64,000 nt of DNA from Alkanindiges illinoisensis (GTDB lineage: Bacteria > Pseudomonadota > Gammaproteobacteria > Pseudomonadales > Moraxellaceae). Of this stretch, positions 17,568-29,931 are shown one piece after another. Every line of letters begins with the position of its first letter. Position 1 is the stretch's first letter. Below the pieces are notes generated by a model, which was given only the letters and a program-made list of their open reading frames with translations, was not told where the DNA came from and searched no databases. Location of the stretch: positions 140,940 through 204,939 of the forward strand of contig NZ_SNTY01000025.1 of NCBI RefSeq assembly GCF_004377485.1, written 5' to 3'. The translations under genes and the position numbers were made by a program.

Positions 17568-18659
17568 TTAATCAACTATCTGGTTTGAGCTGATTTCATT
17601 TGGCTGCGCACTAACCTTAATTAATCGGTCATCAACTTTCATTACCCACCGATAGAATTTAGGGATATTTTTTAAATTAAAACGATTATGGCTCACCTGA
17701 TTATTTTTAGCTAAATCTTTATCATTAGTACTACTGCCAAACGCATAGCCGCTGTCGGCACTACAATAATTGCGCTCTCCGTTTCTGGAAGCCAGCCAAA
17801 TTAGAGGCAGTTTGCTGCTCATCGATAGCTCAAACTGGTTCTGGATAATCTGGTTATGATGCGAAGCCTGATGACGTACCGTGCCCCCTTCCCCACAGTT
17901 GCGGTACAAATAAATGGCTCCGTGATGAGGGTCTATAAAACGATTATGGCGAATTGTATTATGTGCAGAACCATCCACCGCAATCAGTTCACGTGCTTTG
18001 GTTTGCACCTTAAATGTGTTGTTCTCAATGGTATTGTGGCTACTTTCCGCATCCAGATACAATGCAAGGCCAGCTGTTTGCCCCATAAACTGGCTATTTT
18101 TTAACGTGACATGATGCACGCCAGGCGCAAGATACATCATATTATGTTGACCACCAATCAGGCTAAGGTTGTCTAAAACAATGTGATGGGGCGCTGCCTG
18201 CTGTGCGCGCTCAGTGTGTCCTGCCTGATGAGAAGACTGCTTTAGCAACTCTCCCTGTCCATTTTCAGCCATACCATGAATGCGTAATGAGCCCATAACT
18301 TGAATATTTTTAATGGTGATATGATTTGGTACTTGCCAAGTGTTTTGATCTTGTTTTGAAGTAATAAGTACCGAGGGCTTGGCATACGCCGCTCTAATTT
18401 CTGCACCATTACCCTCGAATACAATATTGGCTGCACGCCCACCAGCAAAAACAAGCTGCTTGGTAATTTTTGCATTCTTTGGCAGCGTGAGTGAGCAATC
18501 AATATAAACGCTGGGCTGTTCTGTGGTGGCAGGCTGCAAAACTTCCTGTAGCTTTTGCGCTGTGCAAAGCGTGGTGTTGCCATTATCTTCGGCTATAGCT
18601 GTCTGTGAAGAACTAGTGAGCATAATGATTACCAGCAATAAAATTTTAAACATGAACAC
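17568..18659 (-). CDS. Secreted right-handed parallel beta-helix protein
   Basis: A 363-residue exported protein with a signal peptide (hydrophobic residues about 4-17, then a likely cleavage after AIA at about 23). The body is a series of short beta-helix rungs with asparagine ladders: HITIKNIQV, HHIVLDNLSLIGG, HHVTLKNSQFMGQ, HNTIENNTFKV, HNTIRHNRFIDP and NNQVSHNRFNL. It resembles the NosD/pectate-lyase-like beta-helix fold. No catalytic residues of a known polysaccharide lyase can be pointed to. Two cysteines (about residues 32 and 50) near the N-terminus could form a disulfide. The substrate may be a polysaccharide, or the role may be structural. Confidence 0.75.
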   Translation of the reverse strand: MFMFKILLLVIIMLTSSSQTAIAEDNGNTTLCTAQKLQEVLQPATTEQPSVYIDCSLTLPKNAKITKQLVFAGGRAANIVFEGNGAEIRAAYAKPSVLITSKQDQNTWQVPNHITIKNIQVMGSLRIHGMAENGQGELLKQSSHQAGHTERAQQAAPHHIVLDNLSLIGGQHNMMYLAPGVHHVTLKNSQFMGQTAGLALYLDAESSHNTIENNTFKVQTKARELIAVDGSAHNTIRHNRFIDPHHGAIYLYRNCGEGGTVRHQASHHNQIIQNQFELSMSSKLPLIWLASRNGERNYCSADSGYAFGSSTNDKDLAKNNQVSHNRFNLKNIPKFYRWVMKVDDRLIKVSAQPNEISSNQIVD

Positions 18660-18821
18660 TTGAGCGTTTTAGCGTGTAAATTGCCTTAAAGTTTAAAATA
18701 AATGCGTTTGTTGCAAGTAATCAATTTGAACGTCTTATGATACAAACTTGTGAGGCTGCGTTATCTTGTACACAAGAGTTTGTGAACTGAATTAAATCTG
18801 TCAGACCACTCTGCCCGCTTT

Positions 18822-19706
18822 TTAGCGCGATAAAACCAGCTGATAAGACACCGTTTGACCCGGTTCTAAAAGCACGTTGGCCTTGTCAAGCTTTCCGCAC
18901 TCGACGCAAAGCATATGTTTCCAGCTATCGCCCGGTATATCCCCCAAACGATGCGCTTTTTCTGCCCACGGATTCCACACCACCACACTGCTACACTCAG
19001 GTGCATCAATGTAAATGGGGGATTCCTGCCCTGAGCTAATTTCATAATGACCACCGGCCTGCTGATAAATCCGGTCTGTTTCTGAAGAAAAACGGATGGG
19101 CTGAGTTTCAACATGGCTATAACCCCCATCTGGTGACAGCTGATCGAGGAATGCAAGCTGCTCCAGGCCATGTACCTGAGTCTGGTTAATGTCCTGAATC
19201 GCAAAATAACTATGCCAGGCAAACCCAAACTCAAACGGCTGACAATCCGTATTGTGAACCTGGAAGTTGATTTCAAGCTGATTACCCAGATGAATATCCA
19301 TGGTTGCTTCAAAGCCATAATCCCATAATAGCCTAGTGGCCGCATTGTCCTTGAGTACAAAGCTCAAGTGATGGCCTTGTATATTTTCACTGGCTTGCTG
19401 CAACTGCCATTCCATTTGGCGGGCAAAGCCATGTGATGGCAAATCCGGTTGATGTGGATGCTTGCCAAACCATGGAAAGCACAATGGAATTCCACCTCGA
19501 ATGGCTTTCCCGCGCTGAAATTGGTTAGTGTCGGACAACCACAGGATAGGCAATTTTTGTTTTGGCTGATAGTGCAACACCTGTGCACCCTGACAGGCAA
19601 TCACTGCATCACACCATGAATTTTTAATCACTAACACTTCAATTGCAGGGCCGGCTTCGCTTGCCAGCCATTGCTGGTTGATGCCTGATGGTAAATTTGA
19701 ATGCAT
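18822..19706 (-). CDS. yeaD: D-hexose-6-phosphate mutarotase
   Basis: A 294-residue aldose-1-epimerase-fold protein of the YeaD group, which interconverts the alpha and beta anomers of glucose-6-phosphate and related sugar phosphates. Characteristic blocks are KAIRGGIPLCFPWFGKHP, LPSHGFAR and FGFAWHSYFAI with conserved histidines. VVVWNPWAEKA and the C-terminal VECGKL carry the catalytic glutamate. Length matches E. coli YeaD (294). AGGAG lies 12 bases before the ATG. It is a single-gene unit between the ATP synthase operon and the beta-helix gene. Confidence 0.93.
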   Translation of the reverse strand: MHSNLPSGINQQWLASEAGPAIEVLVIKNSWCDAVIACQGAQVLHYQPKQKLPILWLSDTNQFQRGKAIRGGIPLCFPWFGKHPHQPDLPSHGFARQMEWQLQQASENIQGHHLSFVLKDNAATRLLWDYGFEATMDIHLGNQLEINFQVHNTDCQPFEFGFAWHSYFAIQDINQTQVHGLEQLAFLDQLSPDGGYSHVETQPIRFSSETDRIYQQAGGHYEISSGQESPIYIDAPECSSVVVWNPWAEKAHRLGDIPGDSWKHMLCVECGKLDKANVLLEPGQTVSYQLVLSR

Positions 19707-19824
19707 GATATAAGTAGTCTCCTGAGCTAGAATTTTTAATTTACAACATACTGTCTTGCACTAAGCCGCCAAATACTAATGACTTAATGGGCTGGCCGAG
19801 TCGATTTTAATAAAAAACAAATAT

Positions 19825-19856
19825 AAAAAAACCGCCTTATTAAAGACGGTTTTTTA
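19825..19856 (-). terminator. Terminator of the ATP synthase operon
   Basis: A-rich AAAACCGCCTT pairs with AAGACGGTTTT (one mismatch) around a short loop. On the minus strand a run of seven T residues follows. It lies about 100 bases past the atpC stop. Confidence 0.8.
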
Positions 19857-19957
19857 TTGGAACCTTGCTAAATGAAATCTAGTTTCATCCTCGCCACTTG
19901 CAGCATAGCTGCTTGCCTTGCGCCCAGGTAAGACAATGTCTTGCTAACCCTTGCTCA

Positions 19958-20374
19958 TTAAGCACGGTTTTTCAGCTTGCGCAGGGTTTCCAGCTGGGCG
20001 GCGGTTTCAGCCAGTGCAGCCATTGCCGCACCAGTATCCAGCTCACCACGCTGGTTTTCCAGCAGAGTTTCAGCCTGTTTACGCGCTTCCAGAATGGCAG
20101 CTTCATCAAGGTCACCGGCACGCACTGCTGTATCCGCCAAGACGGTTACCACATGCGGTTGTACCTCAAGCACACCACCCGATACATAGATCACTTCTTC
20201 TGTACCGTTTTCCAGCTGAACACGAATTGGGCCTGGTTGAAGCAAGGTGACCAGTGGCGCGTGACCGGGCAAAATACCCAGCTCGCCGCCTGCACCTTTT
20301 GCAATAAGCATGGACACCGCACCTGAGTAGATGGATTCCTTCACGCTTACTACATCACATTGCATTACTGCCAT
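19958..20374 (-). CDS. atpC: ATP synthase F1 epsilon subunit
   Basis: Central-stalk subunit that couples rotation and inhibits ATP hydrolysis. The 138 residues (E. coli 139) comprise the N-terminal beta sandwich (AVMQCDVVSVKESIYSG, GELGILPGHAPLVTLLQPG) and a C-terminal helical hairpin (LDEAAILEARKQAETLLENQ). It is the last gene of the operon, 27 bases after atpD. AAGGAG is placed about eight bases from the chosen ATG. Confidence 0.97.
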   Translation of the reverse strand: MAVMQCDVVSVKESIYSGAVSMLIAKGAGGELGILPGHAPLVTLLQPGPIRVQLENGTEEVIYVSGGVLEVQPHVVTVLADTAVRAGDLDEAAILEARKQAETLLENQRGELDTGAAMAALAETAAQLETLRKLKNRA

Positions 20375-20401
20375 GAGATCATCTCCTTCACTGAGCGTTA
20401 C

Positions 20402-21811
<1,410 letters not shown>

Positions 21812-21825
21812 TCAAATTAAAAATG

Positions 21826-22695
21826 TTAAACGGCAGCGGCACCGCCAACGATTTCGGAAATTTCCCGGGTAATCGCGGCTTGACGCAGCTTGTTATAAAT
21901 AAGTTGCAAGCTCTTGATCAGCTCGCCCGCATTATCAGTTGCTGCCTTCATGGCAATCATACGGGCAGCCTGCTCGGAAGCAATGTTCTCTACCACGCCC
22001 TGATACACCATGGACTCAATGTAACGCACCAGTAAGCCATTCAGTAATACATTGGCTTCTGGCTCATACAGATAGTCCCAGCCATAGCTGCGATTGAGCT
22101 GTTCGCCTTCGCTGCTTGCGGCCAATGGTACCAACTGATCAATCTGGGGCTTTTGGGTCATGGCATTGATGAACTTGTTGGAAACCAGATAAACACGGTC
22201 GATTTCGCCGCGATCAAAGGCATCCAGCATCACTTGCACAGACCCGGTCAACTGTTCCATGCCTGGCGCATCGCCCACTTGCGTGGTTGCACCCAGCACC
22301 TTGCCGCCATAATTCTTGAAAAACGTAACCGCTTTTTGACCAATTAATGCAAATTGAACATCAATCGATTGTTCCTGCTGGGTCTTCACGTGTTGGATCA
22401 CACGCTTGAACAGGTTGATATTCAAACCACCTGCCAGTCCACGATCTGAGGAAACAATAATATAGCCAACGCGTTTTACCGGACGCTCAACCATATAATG
22501 ATGCTTGTATTCAGGATTTGCTTGCACTAAATGGGCAATCACACGGCGCATATTTTCGGCATAAGGACGGCCTTGCGACATACGCTCCTGCGCACGACGC
22601 ATTTTACTGGCAGCCACGAGTTGCATGGCACGCGTAATTTTTTGCGTGCTTTTAATACTGGCTACCTTGGCGCGAATTTCTTTTAAACTTGCCAT
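21826..22695 (-). CDS. atpG: ATP synthase F1 gamma subunit
   Basis: Rotor shaft of F1. Length 289 residues (E. coli 287). The N-terminal helix [29 protein letters not shown] and the C-terminal helix with [13 protein letters not shown] form the antiparallel coiled coil inside the alpha3beta3 ring. [13 protein letters not shown] is the conserved Rossmann-like region. It lies between atpA and atpD, as expected. Confidence 0.98.
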   Translation of the reverse strand: MASLKEIRAKVASIKSTQKITRAMQLVAASKMRRAQERMSQGRPYAENMRRVIAHLVQANPEYKHHYMVERPVKRVGYIIVSSDRGLAGGLNINLFKRVIQHVKTQQEQSIDVQFALIGQKAVTFFKNYGGKVLGATTQVGDAPGMEQLTGSVQVMLDAFDRGEIDRVYLVSNKFINAMTQKPQIDQLVPLAASSEGEQLNRSYGWDYLYEPEANVLLNGLLVRYIESMVYQGVVENIASEQAARMIAMKAATDNAGELIKSLQLIYNKLRQAAITREISEIVGGAAAV

Positions 22696-22791
22696 ACGCT
22701 TAACCTGTTATTTGGAATATTCAGGCAAACCCTAAACCTTCCAAATGTGATCCGTGAATCAGGGATTAACATTCAGGATAAACCTTGAAGA

Positions 22792-24336
22792 TTAATAAGC
22801 CTGAGTTGCTTTGAAGCTTTCAATACCTTGCTTCAAGCCTGCTTCAATGTCGCCATTAAAGTTGGCTGTACGATCAATCTCGTCCATTAATGCACTGTGT
22901 TGAGAGCGCATATAAGCCAGCAGGGCTTCTTCAAAGTCACCAATCTTGTTGACAGGAACATCAGCCAGATAGCCTTCGTTAGAGGCATAAATGGAAACGG
23001 CCTGATCAGCAATGGAGAACGGCGCATACTGCTTTTGCTTCATCAGCTCGGTGACGCGCTGACCATGCTCCAGCTGCTTGCGGGTTGCTTCATCAAGATC
23101 TGATGCAAACTGCGCGAATGCCGCCAGTTCACGATACTGTGCCAGTGCGGTACGGATACCACCGGACAGCTTTTTGATAATCTTGGTTTGTGCAGCACCA
23201 CCCACACGGGATACCGAAATACCCGCGTTTACTGCAGGACGTACGCCCGCGTTAAACAGTGAGGATTCCAGGAAGATCTGACCATCGGTAATCGAAATCA
23301 CGTTGGTGGGTACGAATGCAGATACGTCACCCGCCTGGGTTTCGATGATTGGCAATGCAGTCAGGGAACCAGTCTGGCCAGTCACTGCGCCATTGGTGAA
23401 TTTCTCAACATAGGCAGCAGAAACACGGGATGCACGCTCCAGCAGACGGGAGTGCAGATAGAATACGTCACCTGGATATGCTTCACGGCCTGGTGGACGA
23501 CGCAGCAGCAGGGAAATCTGGCGATACGCCACTGCCTGCTTGGACAGGTCATCATATACAATCAGTGCATCTTCACCGCGGTCACGGAAGTACTCACCCA
23601 TGGTACAACCAGAGTAAGGTGCCAGGAACTGCATGGCAGCAGGTTCAGAGGCAGAGGCCGCAACTACAGTGGTGTAGGCCAGCGCACCGGATTCTTCCAG
23701 TTTGCGTACCACGTTAGCAATGGTTGATTGCTTCTGACCAATCGCCACATACACGCACTTAATGCCAGAATCTTTCTGGGCAATAATCGCGTCAATCGCC
23801 ATGGCAGTTTTACCAGTCTGGCGGTCACCAATGATCAGCTCGCGCTGGCCACGACCTACCGGAATCATGGTATCGACTGACTTATAGCCAGTTTGTACAG
23901 GCTGATCAACGCTTTGACGCCAGATTACACCAGGTGCAACCTTTTCAACAGCATCATTAACCTGGGCATTGATTGGGCCTTTGCCGTCAATCGGGTTACC
24001 CAGTGCATCGACAACGCGACCCAATAATTCAGGGCCTACTGGAACTTCAAGTACACGACCGGTACAGCGAACTTTCTGGCCTTCTTGCAGGCTTAAGTAG
24101 TTGCCCAATACGACAGCACCGACTGAATCTTGTTCCAAGTTCAGTGCCATACCGTATAAGCCGCCGTCAAATTCGATCATCTCACCGTACATGGCATCAG
24201 CCAGACCGTGAATACGCACGATACCATCGGATACCATGACGATGGTACCTTCATTCTTGGCGGTCGCGCTGGTGTCCAGATCGCTGATACGCTGTTTAAT
24301 GAGCGCACTGATCTCGGATGGATTCAGTTGTTGCAT
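22792..24336 (-). CDS. atpA: ATP synthase F1 alpha subunit
   Basis: Non-catalytic nucleotide-binding subunit of F1. Length 514 residues (E. coli 513). Walker A is [11 protein letters not shown] and Walker [13 protein letters not shown]. The arginine finger sits in [13 protein letters not shown]. The N-terminus [16 protein letters not shown] is the usual delta-contact region. It precedes atpG by 96 bases. Confidence 0.98.
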   Translation of the reverse strand: MQQLNPSEISALIKQRISDLDTSATAKNEGTIVMVSDGIVRIHGLADAMYGEMIEFDGGLYGMALNLEQDSVGAVVLGNYLSLQEGQKVRCTGRVLEVPVGPELLGRVVDALGNPIDGKGPINAQVNDAVEKVAPGVIWRQSVDQPVQTGYKSVDTMIPVGRGQRELIIGDRQTGKTAMAIDAIIAQKDSGIKCVYVAIGQKQSTIANVVRKLEESGALAYTTVVAASASEPAAMQFLAPYSGCTMGEYFRDRGEDALIVYDDLSKQAVAYRQISLLLRRPPGREAYPGDVFYLHSRLLERASRVSAAYVEKFTNGAVTGQTGSLTALPIIETQAGDVSAFVPTNVISITDGQIFLESSLFNAGVRPAVNAGISVSRVGGAAQTKIIKKLSGGIRTALAQYRELAAFAQFASDLDEATRKQLEHGQRVTELMKQKQYAPFSIADQAVSIYASNEGYLADVPVNKIGDFEEALLAYMRSQHSALMDEIDRTANFNGDIEAGLKQGIESFKATQAY

Positions 24337-24390
24337 TTGCGCTATACCTCAATATTTTTTAAGTTCTGCCTAACCGTTATGGTTACACCA

Positions 24391-24927
24391 TTACGCGGTT
24401 AAACGAGTTCGCATTTTTTCCAGCTTAGCCTGGGCAGAATCATCAATCACCTGATCACCGGCACGAATCACCACCCCTGCAATCAACGCAGGGTTTACAG
24501 TTACGGTGGCATCAATGCTGCTGTTAAAGCGTTTTGACAAACGGTCAACCAGCAGTTGCTTTTGCTCATCCGTTAATGGAAATGCAGATTCGATGGTAAC
24601 ATCAGTCTGATTCTGGTTTTGTGCCTTTAGCTGCTCAAACTCAAGAGCAATTTCTGGCAACAGGTTTAAACGATCATTTTGTGCCAGCAAAGTAATAAAG
24701 TTGGACACTGATTGATCCTGTAGCGCCGTATTGGTGTCTACAATGATCTTCACCTGTTGTTCAGGGGTCAGCTCAGGGCGATTCAAATAAGCGGAAAATG
24801 CTTCATCTTGAACCATTGCACTTAGCAGTTGCAGCACGGTAGACCAGTTGTCTGCCATACCCTGTTCAGATGCATAGCCAAAAGCCGCTTTGGCATAAGG
24901 CCGTGCTAACGTCAAGAGTTCAGCCAT
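24391..24927 (-). CDS. atpH: ATP synthase F1 delta subunit
   Basis: Peripheral-stalk subunit that ties F1 to the b dimer. Length 178 residues (E. coli 177). The N-terminal helical domain begins [18 protein letters not shown]. The C-terminal domain includes the conserved [21 protein letters not shown]. It follows atpF by 12 bases. Confidence 0.96.
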   Translation of the reverse strand: MAELLTLARPYAKAAFGYASEQGMADNWSTVLQLLSAMVQDEAFSAYLNRPELTPEQQVKIIVDTNTALQDQSVSNFITLLAQNDRLNLLPEIALEFEQLKAQNQNQTDVTIESAFPLTDEQKQLLVDRLSKRFNSSIDATVTVNPALIAGVVIRAGDQVIDDSAQAKLEKMRTRLTA

Positions 24928-24939
24928 GAGTCTTCTCGC

Positions 24940-25410
24940 TTATAGTTCTGCAGCCAGTTGATTTAACATGGCAGCATGGGCTTGTTCATCAACCTGGGCT
25001 TTAAGAATCTTCTCGGCACCAGCCACTGCCAAGGCAGCAACCTGCCCGCGAAGCTGTTCACGCGCCTGATTGATTTCCTGATCGACTGCTTCACGTGACT
25101 GCTGACGAATACGCTCACCTTCGGCTGCTGCCTGAGTACGCGCTTCTTCAACCAGTTGGGCAGCACGACGGTTAGCCTGCTCAATGAGTTGAGCTGCCTG
25201 TGCTTTTGCGGCGTCCAGTTCCTGCTTGACCTGCGCCTGTGCATTGGCAAGATCAGCTTTGGCACGCTCAGCCGCATTTAATCCATCAGCAATCTTGCGC
25301 TGACGGTCACTAATCGCTGCGATCAGTGGTGGCCAGACAAACTTCATGCAAAATGCGACAAACATCGCAAATGCAATGGCTTGGCCAATTAATGTGAGGT
25401 TGATATTCAT
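24940..25410 (-). CDS. atpF: ATP synthase Fo subunit b
   Basis: Peripheral-stalk subunit. Length 156 residues, equal to E. coli. One N-terminal membrane helix (about residues 4-24, [21 protein letters not shown], then VWPPL), followed by a long charged coiled coil rich in Ala, Gln and Arg. It lies between atpE and atpH. Confidence 0.96.
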   Translation of the reverse strand: MNINLTLIGQAIAFAMFVAFCMKFVWPPLIAAISDRQRKIADGLNAAERAKADLANAQAQVKQELDAAKAQAAQLIEQANRRAAQLVEEARTQAAAEGERIRQQSREAVDQEINQAREQLRGQVAALAVAGAEKILKAQVDEQAHAAMLNQLAAEL

Positions 25411-25445
25411 TGCAATTCCTCAATGATGAATTTGGGAATTAAGAA

Positions 25446-25790
<345 letters not shown>

Positions 25791-25810
25791 TTAGAACCGG
25801 GTACTGAACA

Positions 25811-26785
<975 letters not shown>

Positions 26786-26866
26786 TTACCCATCAAAGAA
26801 TCTCTCATTACACTTCAACCACAATCCGTCCAGATGACTGAACAGGATTACCGAATCAGGATTCGG

Positions 26867-27286
26867 CTAATTGTTTGGCCGCTGCCGTGCAGTCCACAAC
26901 GGATACAGCCATGCCATAACCTGTACCATCACAAAGCCACCGAACAGGGCGGGCATTGACAAAGGTGAAACACTGCGAAAGACGATAATAAAACCAACAA
27001 TAACAATAACAAACTTACCTATCATTCCTTTATACATTGCGCCTAGTATCTGCTTGGAGGCCTGAGCGCCACCCTGACGGAAAGCCTGCCAGGCAAAATA
27101 GGCACTGCCTAGCCAGCAAAGCAAGGCACCCAGTCCTGCACTTCGGGCCGCAACCCAGCCTGCAATAAAATAGGCCAGCAATGATGAAATGGGTATTACA
27201 ACCGCCTGTGCGATGGTCAGGCCGCGCGCCAGACGTCGATCAACCAGCATACTATGCATATTGGATAGGCGCTTTGGCTGATGCAT
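26867..27286 (-). CDS. atpI: ATP synthase subunit I
   Basis: A 139-residue membrane protein with four hydrophobic segments, first gene of the operon, where AtpI normally sits. AtpI aids assembly of the c ring and may help Mg transport. The family signature here is LLCWLGSAYFAWQAFRQGG followed by GAMYKGMIGKFVIVIVGF. The sequence is divergent, as is usual for AtpI, so identification rests on position as well. About 180 bases separate it from atpB. Confidence 0.85.
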   Translation of the reverse strand: MHQPKRLSNMHSMLVDRRLARGLTIAQAVVIPISSLLAYFIAGWVAARSAGLGALLCWLGSAYFAWQAFRQGGAQASKQILGAMYKGMIGKFVIVIVGFIIVFRSVSPLSMPALFGGFVMVQVMAWLYPLWTARQRPNN

Positions 27287-27503
27287 AATGAATCTTCTGG
27301 CTACGGTTGAATACGCAATGGCCTGTTCTGCATCCCAAAATTGCAGCAGAACCTGTCAAAATTTGACCACAATACTTTTAAGCGCGAGCATTATAGTGGT
27401 GCAAACCCAAACATGCAATCAGTTCCATGCCAGCAAGCATTGTATTTTAGTATGAATCCGATAGGCGAAAAGACCAGCTTTTATTTCCCGATTTAAGATT
27501 AGC

Positions 27504-28421
27504 TTAAGGTTCGGTACAGGCTACTATATCTTGTGCCAGTTTCTGCCAGCCAGCCACAAAATCTTGTTCTCCACTCATAATTTCATCAATAGTTTGCACT
27601 TTAACAGGTTGCAGCCGCTTGAGTGTAGCCGGGTCTGCATGACCTTCTGCCAGCAGGCACATGGGGTAAGCTGCACCATTTTTTGGCTTGGGACGCTGTT
27701 GTTGCAGCCACGCCAGCTGGCGAATGGTGGGCGGCAAATCATGTTCAACCGTCAGGCTACCCTTGAAATTCAGGTTCAAACTGCGTTCCAGATACTGATA
27801 GGCATCGTGGTAAGCCCAGTATGGCTTGGCGTCTGATGACTGATACTGGCTGGCCTGAGCCATAAGACGCTGGCTAAACATCTGGGCATTGTGCTGGTAG
27901 CGGCTGGCATATTGCGGGAATTGCCGGGCACGTACTGTCGCAATGGCATGCGCAATTCCAACGGCGTTAGCAGGGTCTAGCCACAAATGCGGGTCCAGTG
28001 AACTGGCAAAAACCTTACCCTGTGGATCACGAAGTGGCAGGCGCTTAAAGGCTTTTAGGTCAAACAGCGCAATGGCATTAGGCTGATCTTTTAGCACTGC
28101 TGCCAACGGGGTTTCATATTGTGCGCCAAACCACAGCACAAAATTGGCTTGCTTTAAGCGCTGACGATCAGCAGGCCGCAACTGTACATCATGGCCGGAT
28201 TGGTTGGGCGGTAAGAGTAATACTGGCTCTTCAATACCTTGGGTAACTGCCTTTGCAATCAGATATAATGGATGGGTACTCACGACCATGCCAGAGACAG
28301 CAGCGGCATGAACCTGCCCTGAAGGTGGCCGACTTGCCGCATTGGCGTGATTTAAGCCTAGGGTGGTTATTCCTAAAACCAGTATCCCTAAAGCCAGTGC
28401 GGCAATAACAAAAAAGCGCAT
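27504..28421 (-). CDS. znuA: Zinc ABC transporter, periplasmic binding protein
   Basis: Captures zinc in the periplasm for ZnuBC. Length 305 residues with a signal peptide (about 1-29, ending NHANAAS). Zinc-ligand histidines can be placed in VVSTHPLYLIAKAV, in DPHLWLDPANAV and in AYHDAYQYLE. The central His/Asp-rich loop found in many ZnuA proteins is absent: the region DLKAFKRLPLRDPQGK is short and has no histidine. It is divergent from zur-znuCB, with a Zur-like palindrome 76 bases before its start. Confidence 0.92.
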   Translation of the reverse strand: MRFFVIAALALGILVLGITTLGLNHANAASRPPSGQVHAAAVSGMVVSTHPLYLIAKAVTQGIEEPVLLLPPNQSGHDVQLRPADRQRLKQANFVLWFGAQYETPLAAVLKDQPNAIALFDLKAFKRLPLRDPQGKVFASSLDPHLWLDPANAVGIAHAIATVRARQFPQYASRYQHNAQMFSQRLMAQASQYQSSDAKPYWAYHDAYQYLERSLNLNFKGSLTVEHDLPPTIRQLAWLQQQRPKPKNGAAYPMCLLAEGHADPATLKRLQPVKVQTIDEIMSGEQDFVAGWQKLAQDIVACTEP

Positions 28422-28496
28422 ATCTTCCTCAAAGCGGCCTGCTGACTGTGCATCAGGTATAAGGCTGTGAAATCATAGTGAATTAAAGGGTAGCAT

Positions 28497-28509
28497 GTTA
28501 TACTATTAC
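28497..28509. promoter_or_regulatory. Zur-type operator in the znuA/zur divergent region
   Basis: GTTATACTATTAC is a 13-base palindrome with one mismatched pair around a central C. It fits the gammaproteobacterial Zur consensus TGTTATAxTATAACA at about 13 of 15 positions. It lies 76 bases from znuA and 136 from zur, so one site could control both directions. Confidence 0.7.
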
Positions 28510-28644
28510 GTTTACTAAAAAAGCAACTGCCGTTTGATCGCGTGAAATCTTTTTATAGAGGCTTCATGCTTGCAACCGGCTTATGCGCATACGCTTTTCC
28601 TCATGACTGGCTTTGATCTGCCGCGCTGCCTTAAGGAGGCACCC

Positions 28645-29148
28645 ATGACCAGCTGTTCCCATCCGCATGATGATGCACTGCATGGTGTTCATCAGACCGC
28701 CCATAGCCAGCAGGCTGTTGCGCAACGATTGCTGGAAGCTGAGCAGGCCTGTGTGAGTTCAGGATCACGCCTGACCCCGTTACGGCGTGAGGTGCTGGAA
28801 CTGATCCTGCTGGCCAGTGCCCCCATTGGTGCTTATGACCTTTTGGCCAAAATGAAGCGTGATAATGAGCGTCCGGCAGCACCACCTACGGTTTACCGTA
28901 CACTGGAATTTTTGCTGGAACAGGGCTTTATTCATCGGCTGGCATCCATTAATGCCTATATTCCCTGCTGTCATCCGCGTGCCGGGCATCAGGCGGCATT
29001 CCTGATTTGCCAGAACTGCCATCAGGTGCAGGAAACCTCAGCCAGCCCTTTAATGGATAGTCTGGCTCAGGTGGCAGCCAGTGGTGGTTTTACCGCTCAG
29101 CACAGCATGATTGAAATTGCTGGACTATGCCAGAATTGCCAGTCATGA
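28645..29148 (+). CDS. zur: Zinc uptake regulator, Fur family
   Basis: Zinc-dependent repressor of zinc uptake genes. Length 167 residues from ATG 28645, chosen because AAGGAGG at 28633-28639 is perfectly placed. An upstream TTG at 28570 lacks one. The Fur-fold DNA-binding domain contains LTPLRREVLELI and APPTVYRTLEFLLEQGFIHRL. The metal-binding core has the CQNC pairs LICQNCHQVQ and GLCQNCQS. The N-terminus is rich in histidine (SCSHPHDDALHGVHQTAH). Zinc loading should allow DNA binding at the 28497 site. Confidence 0.92.
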   Translation: MTSCSHPHDDALHGVHQTAHSQQAVAQRLLEAEQACVSSGSRLTPLRREVLELILLASAPIGAYDLLAKMKRDNERPAAPPTVYRTLEFLLEQGFIHRLASINAYIPCCHPRAGHQAAFLICQNCHQVQETSASPLMDSLAQVAASGGFTAQHSMIEIAGLCQNCQS

Positions 29149-29915
29149 CTAGCCCTACCTCATTCCTCATCCAGCTTAGCCATATTTCAGTGCAGTTTGA
29201 GCAGCGTTCAGTACTTAAACAAGTGGACCTTGAGATTGCGCCACAGGAAATTGTGAGCCTGATTGGTCCCAATGGTGCAGGCAAGTCGACGCTGGTGAAG
29301 GTGATTTTGGGTATTCAGCGTATTAATGCAGGCCAGCTTCAGCGCAAGCCCGGACTTAAAATTGGCTATGTGCCGCAGCGCTTTAATCCTTCTACCAGCC
29401 TGCCATTGCGGGTGATGGATTTGCTGGAAGTTTCCCATTGCCAACCAGATTTTTTACAGCAGATTATTGGCGAAACCGGGATTGTCCATTTACTCAAGCG
29501 TCAGGTGCAACAATTGTCCGGCGGTGAGCGGCAACGGGTCTTGCTGGCACGTGCCCTGCTGCAAAGCCCACAGCTACTGGTGCTGGATGAACCGATGCAG
29601 GGTCTGGATATCCAGTCGGAAAGCGAATTATATGCCTATGTGCGCACCCTGCCTGAGCGCTATGGCTGTGCGGTACTGATGGTGTCGCATGATTTGCAGT
29701 GGGTGATGCAGGGCACCCAGCGCGTGGTGTGCCTAAATCACCATATTTGCTGTAGTGGCACGCCCAGTGATATCCAGCAGCATCCGGCCTATCAGGAACT
29801 GTTTGGTAGCCAGCGCATGATTTACCAGCATCACCACGATCACTGCGTACATGGTGAAGTTACTCATAATCAGTGTGGCAATACACCACATATCCACCCG
29901 GAACCTGAGCTATAA
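29145..29915 (+). CDS. znuC: Zinc ABC transporter ATPase
   Basis: Cytoplasmic ATPase of the zinc importer. It overlaps zur by four bases (ATGA). Walker A is GPNGAGKST, the signature LSGGERQR, Walker B LLVLDEPMQGLD, and the switch histidine is in VSHDLQ. Length 256 residues. The C-terminal tail is strikingly histidine-rich (YQHHHDHCVHGEVTH, then PHIHPEPEL). The tail may bind zinc at the inner face or only tune activity. Confidence 0.95.
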   Translation: MTSPTSFLIQLSHISVQFEQRSVLKQVDLEIAPQEIVSLIGPNGAGKSTLVKVILGIQRINAGQLQRKPGLKIGYVPQRFNPSTSLPLRVMDLLEVSHCQPDFLQQIIGETGIVHLLKRQVQQLSGGERQRVLLARALLQSPQLLVLDEPMQGLDIQSESELYAYVRTLPERYGCAVLMVSHDLQWVMQGTQRVVCLNHHICCSGTPSDIQQHPAYQELFGSQRMIYQHHHDHCVHGEVTHNQCGNTPHIHPEPEL

Positions 29916-29931
29916 AATGGACAAACATTAA

